This document shows positions 1 through 7,150 of a stretch of 15,888 bases of DNA, one piece after another. The translations under genes and the position numbers were made by a program. This DNA comes from an uncultured Acetobacter sp. GTDB taxonomy: Bacteria > Pseudomonadota > Alphaproteobacteria > Acetobacterales > Acetobacteraceae. The stretch lies in assembly GCA_937900755.1 (NCBI GenBank), contig CALCDN010000251.1:1-15888 (forward strand), given 5' to 3'. Under the pieces are notes generated by a model. The model saw only the letters and a list, made by a program, of their open reading frames with translations, did no database searches and was not told where the DNA came from. The stretch's first letter is position 1. Each line of letters begins with the position of its first letter.

Positions 1-18
1 GATGTGTATAAGAGACAG
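1..18 (+). other. Tn5/Nextera mosaic-end adapter remnant (not genomic)
   Basis: The first 18 bases, GATGTGTATAAGAGACAG, equal the last 18 bases of the 19-base Tn5 mosaic end used in tagmentation libraries. This is read directly from the sequence and recognised from general knowledge of the adapter. Genomic sequence therefore starts at about base 19, and the left edge is an untrimmed read or contig end. No transposase or other transposon sequence accompanies it, so a natural insertion is unlikely. Confidence 0.95.
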
Positions 19-20
19 AA

Positions 21-872
21 TCATGCCTGTGGCCCTGCCTGCCTGCCAGACTGGCCGACCAGAAGCCCCCTGCGCCCCAGAACCGTCTCAGGCGCGGGCA
101 GGGACGTCTTGCGCTCGGGCAAAGGCTCCTTGCCTGCACCTGCCTGCGGGTTGAGCGCGGGGTCCAGCAGGCCACGCACGGCAGCCTGCGCCGTATCGCT
201 CGCCTGCAGCATGGTGGAAAAATTGAACATGGGAGAAAACAGGGAGCATGCCCAGTATCCGGGCAGGGCTTCGCTCCCTCCCTCGCGCAGGGCGGCTGTG
301 AACTCGTAAGACCCCGAAGGAAAGTCCAGCCGTTTTTTACTGCCCGAAACCACGCCCACCCAACTGGCGTCCGCGCCCGGCACCACAACCAGGTTCATGA
401 ACCACGGTGTCACCAGCGCCCCCACCAACTGGTTTTCGAATGTGCAGAACCCCACGGCCCTGACATTCAAAGCCTCGTTCACAAACGGCAGACCCCGCAT
501 CTTGGTGGCATAAATATCGGCGAACACACGCTCAAGCGCATGGGCAAAGCCACGGGCCGGGCTTTGCTCCAAGGCCTGCGCCACGGGGGGAGCGGGCGGG
601 CTTGCGGGCATGGCCTGCACACCCGCCCGCGCGGGTGACAATGCCGGGGCCGCCACCACCATGAACTGCTCCTTGGCCCCATCGCATGTTGGGCAGCGCC
701 AATACTCCGGCAGGGCGGAAAACGGGGTATGGGGGGGCACCTGCCACACGGCGCACCCTTCCGCCGGGTCGTACACGCTCCAGCATATCTTACATTCCAT
801 CACGGCATCATCGGGCAGGCGCGCGGCATCGCCCAGATAAGAGCCCTCGAAGCGTGGATTGGCCCCGGTCAT
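21..872 (-). CDS. hupJ: HupIJ: rubredoxin fused to HybE-type [NiFe]-hydrogenase assembly chaperone
   Basis: Accessory protein of 283 residues with two modules. Residues 25-72 form a rubredoxin (MECKICWSVYDPAEG..., iron ligands Cys27, Cys30, Cys60, Cys63), preceded by the short FEGSYLG-containing extension that I recall from HupI/HoxR rubredoxins. A Pro/Ala-rich linker (about 74-105) leads to a HybE/HupJ domain (about 110-270, including HALERVFADIYATKM and the late RRGLL motif). Family knowledge: HupI and HupJ help assemble the small subunit, and the rubredoxin is thought to protect Fe-S cluster assembly under oxygen. In many rhizobial-type clusters they are separate genes. The ATG overlaps the hupH stop by 4 bases (ATGA), which fixes the start and suggests translational coupling. 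The stop codon lies 2 bases from the adapter, so the protein is complete but nothing downstream is known. Confidence 0.9.
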   Translation of the reverse strand: MTGANPRFEGSYLGDAARLPDDAVMECKICWSVYDPAEGCAVWQVPPHTPFSALPEYWRCPTCDGAKEQFMVVAAPALSPARAGVQAMPASPPAPPVAQALEQSPARGFAHALERVFADIYATKMRGLPFVNEALNVRAVGFCTFENQLVGALVTPWFMNLVVVPGADASWVGVVSGSKKRLDFPSGSYEFTAALREGGSEALPGYWACSLFSPMFNFSTMLQASDTAQAAVRGLLDPALNPQAGAGKEPLPERKTSLPAPETVLGRRGLLVGQSGRQAGPQA

Positions 873-1762
873 GCCCGCTCACCTTGCAAACTGGCGTGTT
901 CCTCGCGCAAAACGGTGCAGATTTCTTGCAAGCGGGCTGCGGAATCCGCAATATCCTCGGGTGCGGCACAGGCAACCTCGGGCACGGCGGACACTTCGAT
1001 CGTGTCCAGGATAAGCGTGTCCATGGAATTGAAATACCGCACACGCCAGACATGGGGCGTACCTGTGGCCTCTATCCGGCAGTTACCATACCCGCGCGAC
1101 AGAATGGTCAAGCGCCCACGGCCCAGACTGGCCTCAAGCAGGGCCATGTCCTCAGGCGTGTGGGGGAGCAGGCTCAGGTTGACAACATGGGGCCTGCTCC
1201 GGGGGTCCCAGTTTTCGCTCTGGTCAAACAGTTCCGTCAAAATGGCGGGTGCGTTGACAACCCCCTGCACGGTACCTGCCGCCACATCGGGCCGCGCGCG
1301 CCGTGCAGGGAACGCACGGGCCAGAAGAGCCTTGGGAAAGGCCGAAACTTCCACCTGCTCGCGCACGCCCCCCCCCTGCTGGCCCCCACCATAGGCGCGC
1401 AAGGCCCATATGCCCGCGAATACGGTTTCCTGCACCTCCACCAGACCGGCGGCATCTTCCAGCCTGGCCGATACCTCGCCTTCCCCCAGGGCGTCATTGA
1501 CCGCAGCGCCAGAGGCCGGGGCCAGGCCACACCGGCGCAGCAGGCGACCCTCCCCCACCTGCCACGTCTGGGCCTGCTGTTGCAGGTTTTCCAAAAAAAC
1601 CAGTGTCGCGGCCATAATGGCCGGGTCATCAATTTCTGGCACATGCGGTTCATACACACTCACGCCCGAAGGCATGGCCATGTAGTTCAGCGCCTCATCT
1701 TCCTGCCCGGCCTGTGAACCCGGACCAAACCCGACAGGTGGAAAAACAAAGGATGCGCTCAT
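869..1762 (-). CDS. hupH: HupH/HyaF-family hydrogenase expression and maturation protein
   Basis: A 297-residue cytoplasmic protein recognised as HupH/HyaF from its overall sequence (N-terminal PSGVSVYEPHVPE region; C-terminal stretch with TILSRGYGNCRIEATG and VWRVRYFNSMDTLILDT) and from its place between hupG and hupIJ. Family members act in maturation of the uptake-hydrogenase small subunit; the exact biochemical step is not established. It overlaps hupG and hupIJ by 4 bases each, so it sits in a translationally coupled string. A run of nine C on the plus strand (G9 in the coding strand, 1368-1376) encodes part of a Gly-rich stretch around residues 130-132. The frame is intact across it. 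No signal peptide or membrane segment is visible. Confidence 0.88.
   Translation of the reverse strand: MSASFVFPPVGFGPGSQAGQEDEALNYMAMPSGVSVYEPHVPEIDDPAIMAATLVFLENLQQQAQTWQVGEGRLLRRCGLAPASGAAVNDALGEGEVSARLEDAAGLVEVQETVFAGIWALRAYGGGQQGGGVREQVEVSAFPKALLARAFPARRARPDVAAGTVQGVVNAPAILTELFDQSENWDPRSRPHVVNLSLLPHTPEDMALLEASLGRGRLTILSRGYGNCRIEATGTPHVWRVRYFNSMDTLILDTIEVSAVPEVACAAPEDIADSAARLQEICTVLREEHASLQGERA
1368..1376 (-). repeat. G9 homopolymer within hupH
   Basis: Nine consecutive C on the plus strand, i.e. G9 in the hupH coding strand. It is the longest of several G/C homopolymers in the window; the next is C8 at 12154-12161 inside hupT. Such a tract can slip during replication or be miscalled in sequencing. 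The reading frame is open here. Confidence 0.9.
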
Positions 1763-2169
1763 GCCACAGGCTCCTTGCTCACGACAACAGGAGCGGCAAA
1801 AAACGTGGCAAACCTGCTGCCATAGGTCTCCCAGTCACGCATGAGCGAGATAGTGCCCCTGACCTGCCCGTTTTCCAGCAGAACCAGCGCGGGAAGCGAA
1901 ATGTCACCATCGCGGCCCACCAGTTGCGCCTCCAGCGTGGCGTCGGCCACAGCTCCACCCAGCGGTTGCCCGCCTTGCAGCCGAACCGCCCCCAATTGCA
2001 CAAGGTCGGGCAGAATGGCGGCGATATCCGGCGTTTCCAGGTGCGTTCTGGCGTGGCTGGGCAGGAACAGGAGCACAAACCCCGCCGCAGCCTGCTCCAG
2101 CGTGTGCAGGACCGGCATGCCATGCCGGGTTGTCAGCCCCTGGACCAGGGGAAGTTCTAGCACGTTCAT
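1759..2169 (-). CDS. hupG: HupG/HyaE-family thioredoxin-fold hydrogenase chaperone
   Basis: A 136-residue protein of the HyaE/HupG family, which has a thioredoxin-like fold without the catalytic CxxC. This copy has no cysteine at all, consistent with a binding role and not a redox role. Recognisable segments are FVLLFLPSHARTHLETPDIAAILPDL near residues 31-56 and LPALVLLENGQVRGTI near 92-107. HyaE-type proteins bind the Tat signal of the hydrogenase small subunit in E. coli; for HupG a role in small-subunit maturation is inferred. It starts 6 bases after the hupF stop, with GGAGG 11 bases before the ATG, and overlaps hupH by 4 bases. Confidence 0.87.
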   Translation of the reverse strand: MNVLELPLVQGLTTRHGMPVLHTLEQAAAGFVLLFLPSHARTHLETPDIAAILPDLVQLGAVRLQGGQPLGGAVADATLEAQLVGRDGDISLPALVLLENGQVRGTISLMRDWETYGSRFATFFAAPVVVSKEPVA

Positions 2170-2175
2170 GTCTGT

Positions 2176-2547
2176 TCAGGCCTCCGTCTGTCCTGCATCA
2201 AATGCAGCCTGAAGGTGGGGGGGAAGGCGGGGAGGCGCGGCACACAGGTCCGCAAATCCATGGGTAACAATGTGCTCGGCCATCCCGGCATCCACCTGCG
2301 TTGTCGCCAGCGTGGCCAGAGCCTGAAGGGCATCTTGCAGCCTGTGGGCCTCTGCCTGTTCCATGCGGGAGCGGGCAATACCCATGAAGACCAGAAGATA
2401 GTCCCCCGCCCGCGCATCGGGCACCAGAATGGTATCCACCTGCTCCTGCCGGACTTCTTGCTGTTGCGCGCCAGCGCGTGGCTCAACCTCGCAGAGCGCC
2501 ATACCGCCCTCACAGCGCAGCACTTTCATGGGTATGCCAAGGCACAT
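2176..2547 (-). CDS. hupF: HupF, HypC/HybG-family large-subunit chaperone
   Basis: A 123-residue HypC-type chaperone. It begins with the diagnostic MCLGIPM motif; Cys2, exposed after removal of Met1, is the residue that family members use in binding the large-subunit precursor and the Fe(CN)2CO precursor. The HypC core occupies about residues 1-75 (LVFMGIARSRM near 52-62), followed by a C-terminal extension that makes it longer than typical HypC (roughly 80 residues), as in HupF. Family knowledge assigns HupF a role in HupL maturation, including under oxygen. The gene starts 3 bases after the hupD stop. A separate HypC for general maturation would be expected outside this window. Confidence 0.93.
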   Translation of the reverse strand: MCLGIPMKVLRCEGGMALCEVEPRAGAQQQEVRQEQVDTILVPDARAGDYLLVFMGIARSRMEQAEAHRLQDALQALATLATTQVDAGMAEHIVTHGFADLCAAPPRLPPHLQAAFDAGQTEA

Positions 2548-2550
2548 GGT

Positions 2551-3201
2551 TTACAGCCCTCCACGCGCCAGAACGCGCTCATCGCCATAACGGCAGGCCA
2601 GGTCCTCCGAAGGGCGACCCTGCTCATAGGCCGTGCGGGCTATGGCCTGCGTCATCACCCCCGCACCGGGGGCTGAGGCACCCTGCACAGGGGTCGGCAC
2701 AACTCCGTAGCGCCGCGCCAGCAGGTCCAGCACCTTTTGCACGGCATGGGGCACCTGCCGGGCCACGGCCTCGGTCAGCCCGCCGCCATAGTCCTGCATG
2801 GTCACTGGCTGCACACCCACGAGATGGATGGCGTCTGGCGCATGGCCACGCAGGTCCAGCAGGGCCAGAACTTCCTGAAAACCGGTCTGGTGGAGGCTCA
2901 TCTTGTGCGCGCCAATGGTCGCGGGCACGGCAGCCCCTTCCACGTGGTGCAAGGTGGCGGGGGGGAGGCCAAAATCTATGGCGTCCACTATAATCAGGGT
3001 TTCCAGCCCCTCCAGCACGGGGAGCAGGTACAGCCCCTGCGTGCCGCCATCCATGACGGCCACATCCGGGCCAAAGCTGTAATGCGCGGCAAGGTGCTCA
3101 ACCGCGCGAACGCCAAAGCCTTCATCCGCCCACAGGATATTCCCGATGCCCAACACCAGGATTTTCCGCTCATCGCCATATAAAACCGCGTCCGCCGCCA
3201 T
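2551..3201 (-). CDS. hupD: HupD, HupL C-terminal processing endopeptidase
   Basis: Hydrogenase maturation protease (M52/HybD family), 216 residues from the chosen start. It removes the C-terminal peptide of pre-HupL after nickel insertion. The three nickel-sensing residues of E. coli HybD (E16, D62, H93) correspond by constant offset to Glu27 (GIGNILWADEGFG), Asp73 (IIVDAIDFG) and His104 (AHKMSLHQTGF). The ATG at 3201 is chosen because AGGAGG lies 8 bases upstream and the glycine-rich N-terminal motif follows. The reading frame is open further upstream to a TTG at 3285, but that TTG is part of the -12 element of the promoter described here, so it cannot be in the mRNA. It heads the maturation unit and has its own promoter. 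Confidence 0.95.
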   Translation of the reverse strand: MAADAVLYGDERKILVLGIGNILWADEGFGVRAVEHLAAHYSFGPDVAVMDGGTQGLYLLPVLEGLETLIIVDAIDFGLPPATLHHVEGAAVPATIGAHKMSLHQTGFQEVLALLDLRGHAPDAIHLVGVQPVTMQDYGGGLTEAVARQVPHAVQKVLDLLARRYGVVPTPVQGASAPGAGVMTQAIARTAYEQGRPSEDLACRYGDERVLARGGL

Positions 3202-3209
3202 GTGCGCTG

Positions 3210-3215
3210 CCTCCT
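3210..3215 (-). promoter_or_regulatory. hupD ribosome binding site AGGAGG
   Basis: A full AGGAGG on the minus strand, separated by 8 bases from the ATG at 3201. It decides the hupD start against the longer open frame. Confidence 0.85.
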
Positions 3216-3280
3216 GTTTCCATGCGAGGAGCAGCGGAGCACCCAAGGCAGGTCTGCGCCATTCCCTGCCTCCCAATAAA

Positions 3281-3296
3281 AGCAAGAAACATGCCA
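3281..3296 (-). promoter_or_regulatory. Sigma-54 (-24/-12) promoter of hupDFGHIJ
   Basis: The minus strand reads TGGCATGTTTCTTGCT. It has the invariant GG and GC exactly 10 bases apart, as required for sigma-54 promoters, and matches the hupS promoter at 13 of 16 positions (all three differences are transitions). The expected transcription start is near 3271, giving a leader of about 70 bases to hupD. It lies just downstream of the hupC terminator, so it would restart transcription for the maturation genes. The match is visible in the sequence; activity is inferred. Confidence 0.78.
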
Positions 3297-3333
3297 GCTT
3301 CCAGAATGGCAGATACGCAACCGGACAAATACA

Positions 3334-3371
3334 AAAATCCCGCCAACACGTAAATGTGATGGCGGGATTTT
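3334..3371 (-). terminator. Intrinsic terminator after hupSLC
   Basis: A perfect 12-bp inverted repeat, AAAATCCCGCCA / TGGCGGGATTTT. Inside it, CAC/GTG can pair further around a small loop. On the minus strand the hairpin runs into TTTTTGTATTTG. It lies 46 bases after the hupC stop and upstream of the hupD promoter. The stem would work on either strand, but only the leftward unit ends here. It would fully or partly separate structural from maturation gene expression. Confidence 0.85.
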
Positions 3372-3386
3372 ATGGTCTCTATTCTT

Positions 3387-3406
3387 CCACAATGAACGCC
3401 TTGTGG
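3387..3406. promoter_or_regulatory. Inverted repeat CCACAA-N8-TTGTGG, candidate operator or enhancer
   Basis: A perfect 6-bp inverted repeat with an 8-base spacer between the hupC stop and its terminator. It is centred about 125 bases upstream of the predicted hupD transcription start, a distance typical of sigma-54 enhancer sites. No copy was seen in front of hupS, so a binding role is speculative. It could also form a small hairpin in the hupC 3' leader-out region. Confidence 0.3.
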
Positions 3407-3417
3407 TTAATTCCTTT

Positions 3418-4179
3418 TCACTCGGGGCGGTCATCGCGGTAGGAGCGATACCCATTGGTCATGCTGGAAAGCAGTGTCTGACGGGACATGATATCCTCCC
3501 GCGTGACGGTGTAGACGTGGATCATCACAAACAGAATAATCACCCACATGCCCCAATGGTGGAGAAAATGGGTGCCGAGGTCCCCGCCAAGCCAGGGTTT
3601 GACCCAGCCAAACACCAGCCCTTCCCAGCTATCCATGCCGGTACCATCGGAATACAGCGCAAACCCGCTGACAATCATGAACAGGCTGGTCAGGGTAAAG
3701 CAGAAAAACAGGGCCGTGCGGGCAAGCGCGTTATGCCCGATTGTTTTCTCACCCTGTTTTCTGAGGAAGGCATAGACCAGAACCTCGTTCAGCAGGCCCG
3801 TCCAGTAATCCTTGCGCCAGAACGGAATATAAAAAAGTTCACGCGTGTACACGTTGCCCATAAAGGTCCACAGCACACGCCCGGCAAACCCCACGGAAAA
3901 AATCCATGCCGCGGAAAAATGCAGGTAGCGGATCCACCCCATGAGAAAATGGCTGCTGGGTTCGCCTGAAAGTGTCGGCGGCGGCGAGCCTATGAAATAC
4001 CCGGTTACGACCAGCACAATAATGGACGCCACCGTAACCCAGTGCCAGAGCCTTACGGGGGCCTCATACACATAAATCGTGGTGAGTTTGCGCGCGCGCA
4101 ATGCACGCGCACTCTGGCCTGCAAGGTTTGTGCCCTGCAGGTCCTCATCGCTCAGGATGTTTGATTTGGATGAAACCAT
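3418..4179 (-). CDS. hupC: HupC, Ni/Fe-hydrogenase b-type cytochrome subunit
   Basis: Integral membrane cytochrome b of 253 residues that anchors HupSL and passes electrons from H2 to the quinone pool. Four hydrophobic segments are visible, at about residues 46-64, 84-104, 152-176 and 206-226. Histidines placed to bind the two haems are His46 (RLWHW), His87 (RYLHFSAAW), His207/208 (FLHHWGMW) and His221 (MIHVY). The N-terminus of about 33 residues is polar and cytoplasmic; the family signature DYWTGLLNEVLVYAFLR lies at 124-140. It starts 13 bases after the hupL stop, with a G-rich ribosome binding site overlapping that stop. It is the last gene before the terminator at 3334-3371. Confidence 0.95.
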   Translation of the reverse strand: MVSSKSNILSDEDLQGTNLAGQSARALRARKLTTIYVYEAPVRLWHWVTVASIIVLVVTGYFIGSPPPTLSGEPSSHFLMGWIRYLHFSAAWIFSVGFAGRVLWTFMGNVYTRELFYIPFWRKDYWTGLLNEVLVYAFLRKQGEKTIGHNALARTALFFCFTLTSLFMIVSGFALYSDGTGMDSWEGLVFGWVKPWLGGDLGTHFLHHWGMWVIILFVMIHVYTVTREDIMSRQTLLSSMTNGYRSYRDDRPE

Positions 4180-4192
4180 CGGGCTACCCCCC

Positions 4193-6013
4193 TTAGCGCA
4201 CGGTTACGCGGGCGAGTTCATCCCCATCGGGCGCCATCACATGCGTGGCGCAGGCCATGCAGGGATCAAACGAATGGAGGGTACGCAGGATTTCCACCGG
4301 CTGCTCGGGGTTGGCCATGGGCGTTCCCAGAAGAGAGGCCTCAAACGCGCCAATATTCCCCTTGGCGTCCCTCGGGCCTGCGTTCCATGTGCTGGGCACC
4401 ACGCACTGATAGTTTTCTATCCGGCCATCCTTGATTTTAATCCAGTGCCCAAGCCCCCCGCGCGGAGCCGCCACAAGGCCAACGCCCTTGGCTTCCTTGG
4501 GCCATGTCGCCGGGTCCCAGCGTGACATGTTGGCCGTCGCCAGGTCACCATTACGGATGTTGGAGATCAGGGCATCGTAATCATCAAGCAACTGCTGGGC
4601 GCAATAATGCCCTTCCAGCGCGCGGGTGAGTGTGCGCCCGATGGTGGTGGGCAGGGCCTGCTGCGGTGTAAAGCTGGTGCCCGCCAGCGCATTGAAGCGG
4701 CCAAGCGCGTCATCCACCTGTGCCTTGACGTAAGGCACACCCTTTGAGTAGGCCATAATATAGCGCGCCAGAGGCCCGACCTCGCACGCATTGCCACGCC
4801 AGCGTGGCGCCTTGACCCACGAATATTTGGCGCTTTCATCCACGGCTTCAATATTGGTGCGCGTACCCTTGGCTGCACTGCCCAGGGCATAATGCGGGTC
4901 TGTTACCCCATCCCACGGGTGCAGGCCCACATCCTCACGCCCATGACCGTAGCTGTACCAGCTATGGGTGACAAACTCCTGCACCTGCTGCGGGTCCCGG
5001 GCGTCAATCGGGTGGATTTCGTTCCAGTTGCCGTTCAGGATGACGCCACCGGGCAGGCGATCGGTGGATTTGTCGCCCTGCACGGTCGGGTAGTCGCCGT
5101 AATCCATGAGATTGTGGTTTGCCAGACCGCCACCGTAGAGCCAGTTCTTGTAATAGCTGGCAATGGCGATCACGTCGGGCACATAGACATTTTGTGAAAA
5201 TTCATAGGCCTCATCAAGCTTTTGCTTGATGAAGTTCAGCCGTTCCATGTTCAGTGGCGCACCTGCGGCCATGTCTCCATCAATATTGATGGCACAGGGA
5301 ACACCACCCACCATGTAGTTGGGGTGCGGGTTCTTGCCGCCCAGAATAGTATGGATTTTGACAATCTCTTTCTGGAAATCAAGCGCTTCCAGGTAGTGCG
5401 TCACAGCCATAAGGTCGGCTTCGGGGGGGAGCAGATAGGCTTTGCTGTCCCAGTACCCGTTTTTGAAAATACCGAGTTGCCCGCTCTCGACAAACTTTTT
5501 CAGCCTGTTCTGCACATCGCGGAAGTAACCGGGCGAGGATTTTGCATGGTTGGGAGAAACTGACTGTTGCAGCATGGATGTGGCACGCGGGTCCGCCCGC
5601 AAGGCGTTGACCGGATTAACCCAGTCCAGCGCGTGCAGATGGTAAAAATGCACCACATGGTCATGCCATGTCAGCACCTTGGCCATGATCTGGCGGATGA
5701 GGAACGCATTGGTGGGAATACGGATATCCAGCGCGTCTTCCACCGCGCGCACGGAGGCCAGGGCATGGCAGCCGGTGCACACACCGCAGATCCGCTCCAC
5801 AAAGGCCCATGCGTCACGCGGGTCGCGCCCGCGCAGAATAACTTCCAGCCCGCGCCACATGGTGCCGGTGGACACGGCGTTGCGGATGATGTTCTGCTCA
5901 TCCACGTTCACCTCGACACGCATATGCCCTTCAATACGGGTCAGCGGGTCCACCACAATGCGCTTTCCACCGTTATCAAGCGCAAATCCGTTTGGTGTCT
6001 GGAGCGTGGTCAT
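4193..6013 (-). CDS. hupL: HupL, uptake [NiFe]-hydrogenase large subunit
   Basis: Catalytic large subunit (606 residues, group 1 membrane-bound type) carrying the NiFe(CN)2CO site for H2 oxidation in the periplasm. The nickel ligands are in RICGVCTGCH (Cys76, Cys79) and DPCMACATH (Cys585, Cys588). After His591 comes the 15-residue tail VMAPDGDELARVTVR, which HupD should cleave. The extra Cys82 in TGCH is shared, as I recall, with O2-tolerant membrane-bound enzymes. The gas-channel positions are Val78 and Leu126, the usual residues for catalytic hydrogenases. There is no signal peptide of its own; it is exported with HupS. The ATG overlaps the hupS stop by 4 bases. Confidence 0.98.
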   Translation of the reverse strand: MTTLQTPNGFALDNGGKRIVVDPLTRIEGHMRVEVNVDEQNIIRNAVSTGTMWRGLEVILRGRDPRDAWAFVERICGVCTGCHALASVRAVEDALDIRIPTNAFLIRQIMAKVLTWHDHVVHFYHLHALDWVNPVNALRADPRATSMLQQSVSPNHAKSSPGYFRDVQNRLKKFVESGQLGIFKNGYWDSKAYLLPPEADLMAVTHYLEALDFQKEIVKIHTILGGKNPHPNYMVGGVPCAINIDGDMAAGAPLNMERLNFIKQKLDEAYEFSQNVYVPDVIAIASYYKNWLYGGGLANHNLMDYGDYPTVQGDKSTDRLPGGVILNGNWNEIHPIDARDPQQVQEFVTHSWYSYGHGREDVGLHPWDGVTDPHYALGSAAKGTRTNIEAVDESAKYSWVKAPRWRGNACEVGPLARYIMAYSKGVPYVKAQVDDALGRFNALAGTSFTPQQALPTTIGRTLTRALEGHYCAQQLLDDYDALISNIRNGDLATANMSRWDPATWPKEAKGVGLVAAPRGGLGHWIKIKDGRIENYQCVVPSTWNAGPRDAKGNIGAFEASLLGTPMANPEQPVEILRTLHSFDPCMACATHVMAPDGDELARVTVR

Positions 6014-7089
6014 TGGTCGTCATCCCCTTTGTAACGTGCGCGGCTCAGCGCGCTTATGGCGGCATGGACGGCAAGGCCCGCGCCTACGGCTCCGGCGGCA
6101 ACCATGCCAACCTTGTCAGCACTGGCCTCAACACCAAAACCACCCACATTCTGGAGCCTTGCGTACCATGAGCCCTTGTCCCAGAACCCATCCTCGGAGC
6201 AGCCTATGCAGCCATGCCCGGACTGGATGGGAAAGGACACGCCATCATTCCATCGCACGGTGGAGCATGCGTTATAGGTGGTTGGGCCCTTGCAGCCGAC
6301 CTTGTACAGGCAGTACCCCTTGCGGGCGCCTTCATCATCAAAGCTTTCCACATACTGGCCCGCGTCAAAATGGGGGCGGCGGTAGCATTTGTCGTGAATA
6401 CGCTGGGAGTAGAACATCTTGGGCCGTCCCTGCCGGTCAAGCTCGGGCAGGCGGTCAAATGTCAGCATGTAGGTGATAACGCCGGTCATGACCTCGGCAA
6501 TGGGGGGGCAGCCCGGCACCTTGATAATGGGCTTGTCCAGAATGACCTTGTGCACGGGCGTGGCCTGCGTTGGATTGGGGCGGGCGGCCTGCACACACCC
6601 GTAAGAGGCGCACGACCCCCACGAGATAATGGCCTTGGCCCCGCTGGCCACTTTTTTAAGCTGTTCCACAAATGGCTTACCGCCAACAATGCAGTACATA
6701 CCATCTTCATTAAGGGGCGGGTTCCCTTCCACGGCCAGAATGTAGTTGCCGTGGTATTTCTCCATCACCTCATCAAGAATGGCTTCCGCCTGATGCCCGG
6801 CCGAGGCCATGAGCGTATCGTCGTAATCAAGCGAGATCATGGACAGGACGACATCCTTGACCAGCGGATGCGCCGAACGGATAAAACTTTCGGAACAGCA
6901 GGTACATTCCAGCCCATGCAGCCACAAGACAGGCAGACGGGGTTTGGTTTCCATCGCACTGGCGATCTGGGGCACAAATTCCGGCCCCAGGCCAAGGGCG
7001 GCGGCGGTAAGCGAGCAGTATTTGATAAACGACCGGCGGGTAATGCCCTGCCGTCGCATCACATCATAAAACGTTTCAAGACCAGCCAT
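6010..7089 (-). CDS. hupS: HupS, uptake [NiFe]-hydrogenase small subunit, O2-tolerant type
   Basis: Fe-S electron-transfer subunit of 359 residues. The twin-arginine signal TRRSFIK is at 17-23, with probable cleavage after ASA (43-45). The proximal cluster region carries six cysteines: Cys62, Cys64 and Cys65 (ECTCCSES), Cys160 and Cys165 (GSCASYGC), and Cys194. Cys64 and Cys165 are the two extra residues that define the [4Fe-3S] cluster of O2-tolerant membrane-bound hydrogenases. Distal [4Fe-4S] ligands are His232, Cys235, Cys260 and Cys266. Medial [3Fe-4S] ligands are Cys275, Cys294 and Cys297, with Pro287 in the fourth position. A hydrophobic C-terminal anchor (about 326-346) is followed by a short charged tail. 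It is the first gene of hupSLC, behind a sigma-54 promoter, with AGGAGG 12 bases before the ATG. Confidence 0.98.
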   Translation of the reverse strand: MAGLETFYDVMRRQGITRRSFIKYCSLTAAALGLGPEFVPQIASAMETKPRLPVLWLHGLECTCCSESFIRSAHPLVKDVVLSMISLDYDDTLMASAGHQAEAILDEVMEKYHGNYILAVEGNPPLNEDGMYCIVGGKPFVEQLKKVASGAKAIISWGSCASYGCVQAARPNPTQATPVHKVILDKPIIKVPGCPPIAEVMTGVITYMLTFDRLPELDRQGRPKMFYSQRIHDKCYRRPHFDAGQYVESFDDEGARKGYCLYKVGCKGPTTYNACSTVRWNDGVSFPIQSGHGCIGCSEDGFWDKGSWYARLQNVGGFGVEASADKVGMVAAGAVGAGLAVHAAISALSRARYKGDDDQ

Positions 7090-7101
7090 CAGTCAGGACG
7101 T

Positions 7102-7107
7102 CCTCCT
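7102..7107 (-). promoter_or_regulatory. hupS ribosome binding site AGGAGG
   Basis: A full AGGAGG on the minus strand 12 bases upstream of the hupS ATG, a slightly long spacing. It is followed by a 10-base palindrome AGGACGTCCT (7095-7104) that overlaps it and could fold over the site; any effect is speculative. Confidence 0.75.
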
Positions 7108-7150
7108 CAGGCGGCGAACCGGAACAGGTCCGCAATTACCAAAAGGAAAA

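Noticed and set aside
1..18. Natural Tn5-like insertion end
   Set aside because: Only the mosaic end is present, exactly at the sequence edge, with no transposon body.
4..309. 101-residue plus-strand open frame at the left edge
   Set aside because: It begins inside the adapter and is antisense to hupIJ. The protein is low in recognisable content.
3202..3285. Longer hupD frame starting at a TTG at 3285 (244 residues)
   Set aside because: The TTG is part of the -12 element of the hupD promoter, upstream of the predicted transcription start. The extra 28 residues are unlike the family, and AGGAGG stands before the ATG at 3201.
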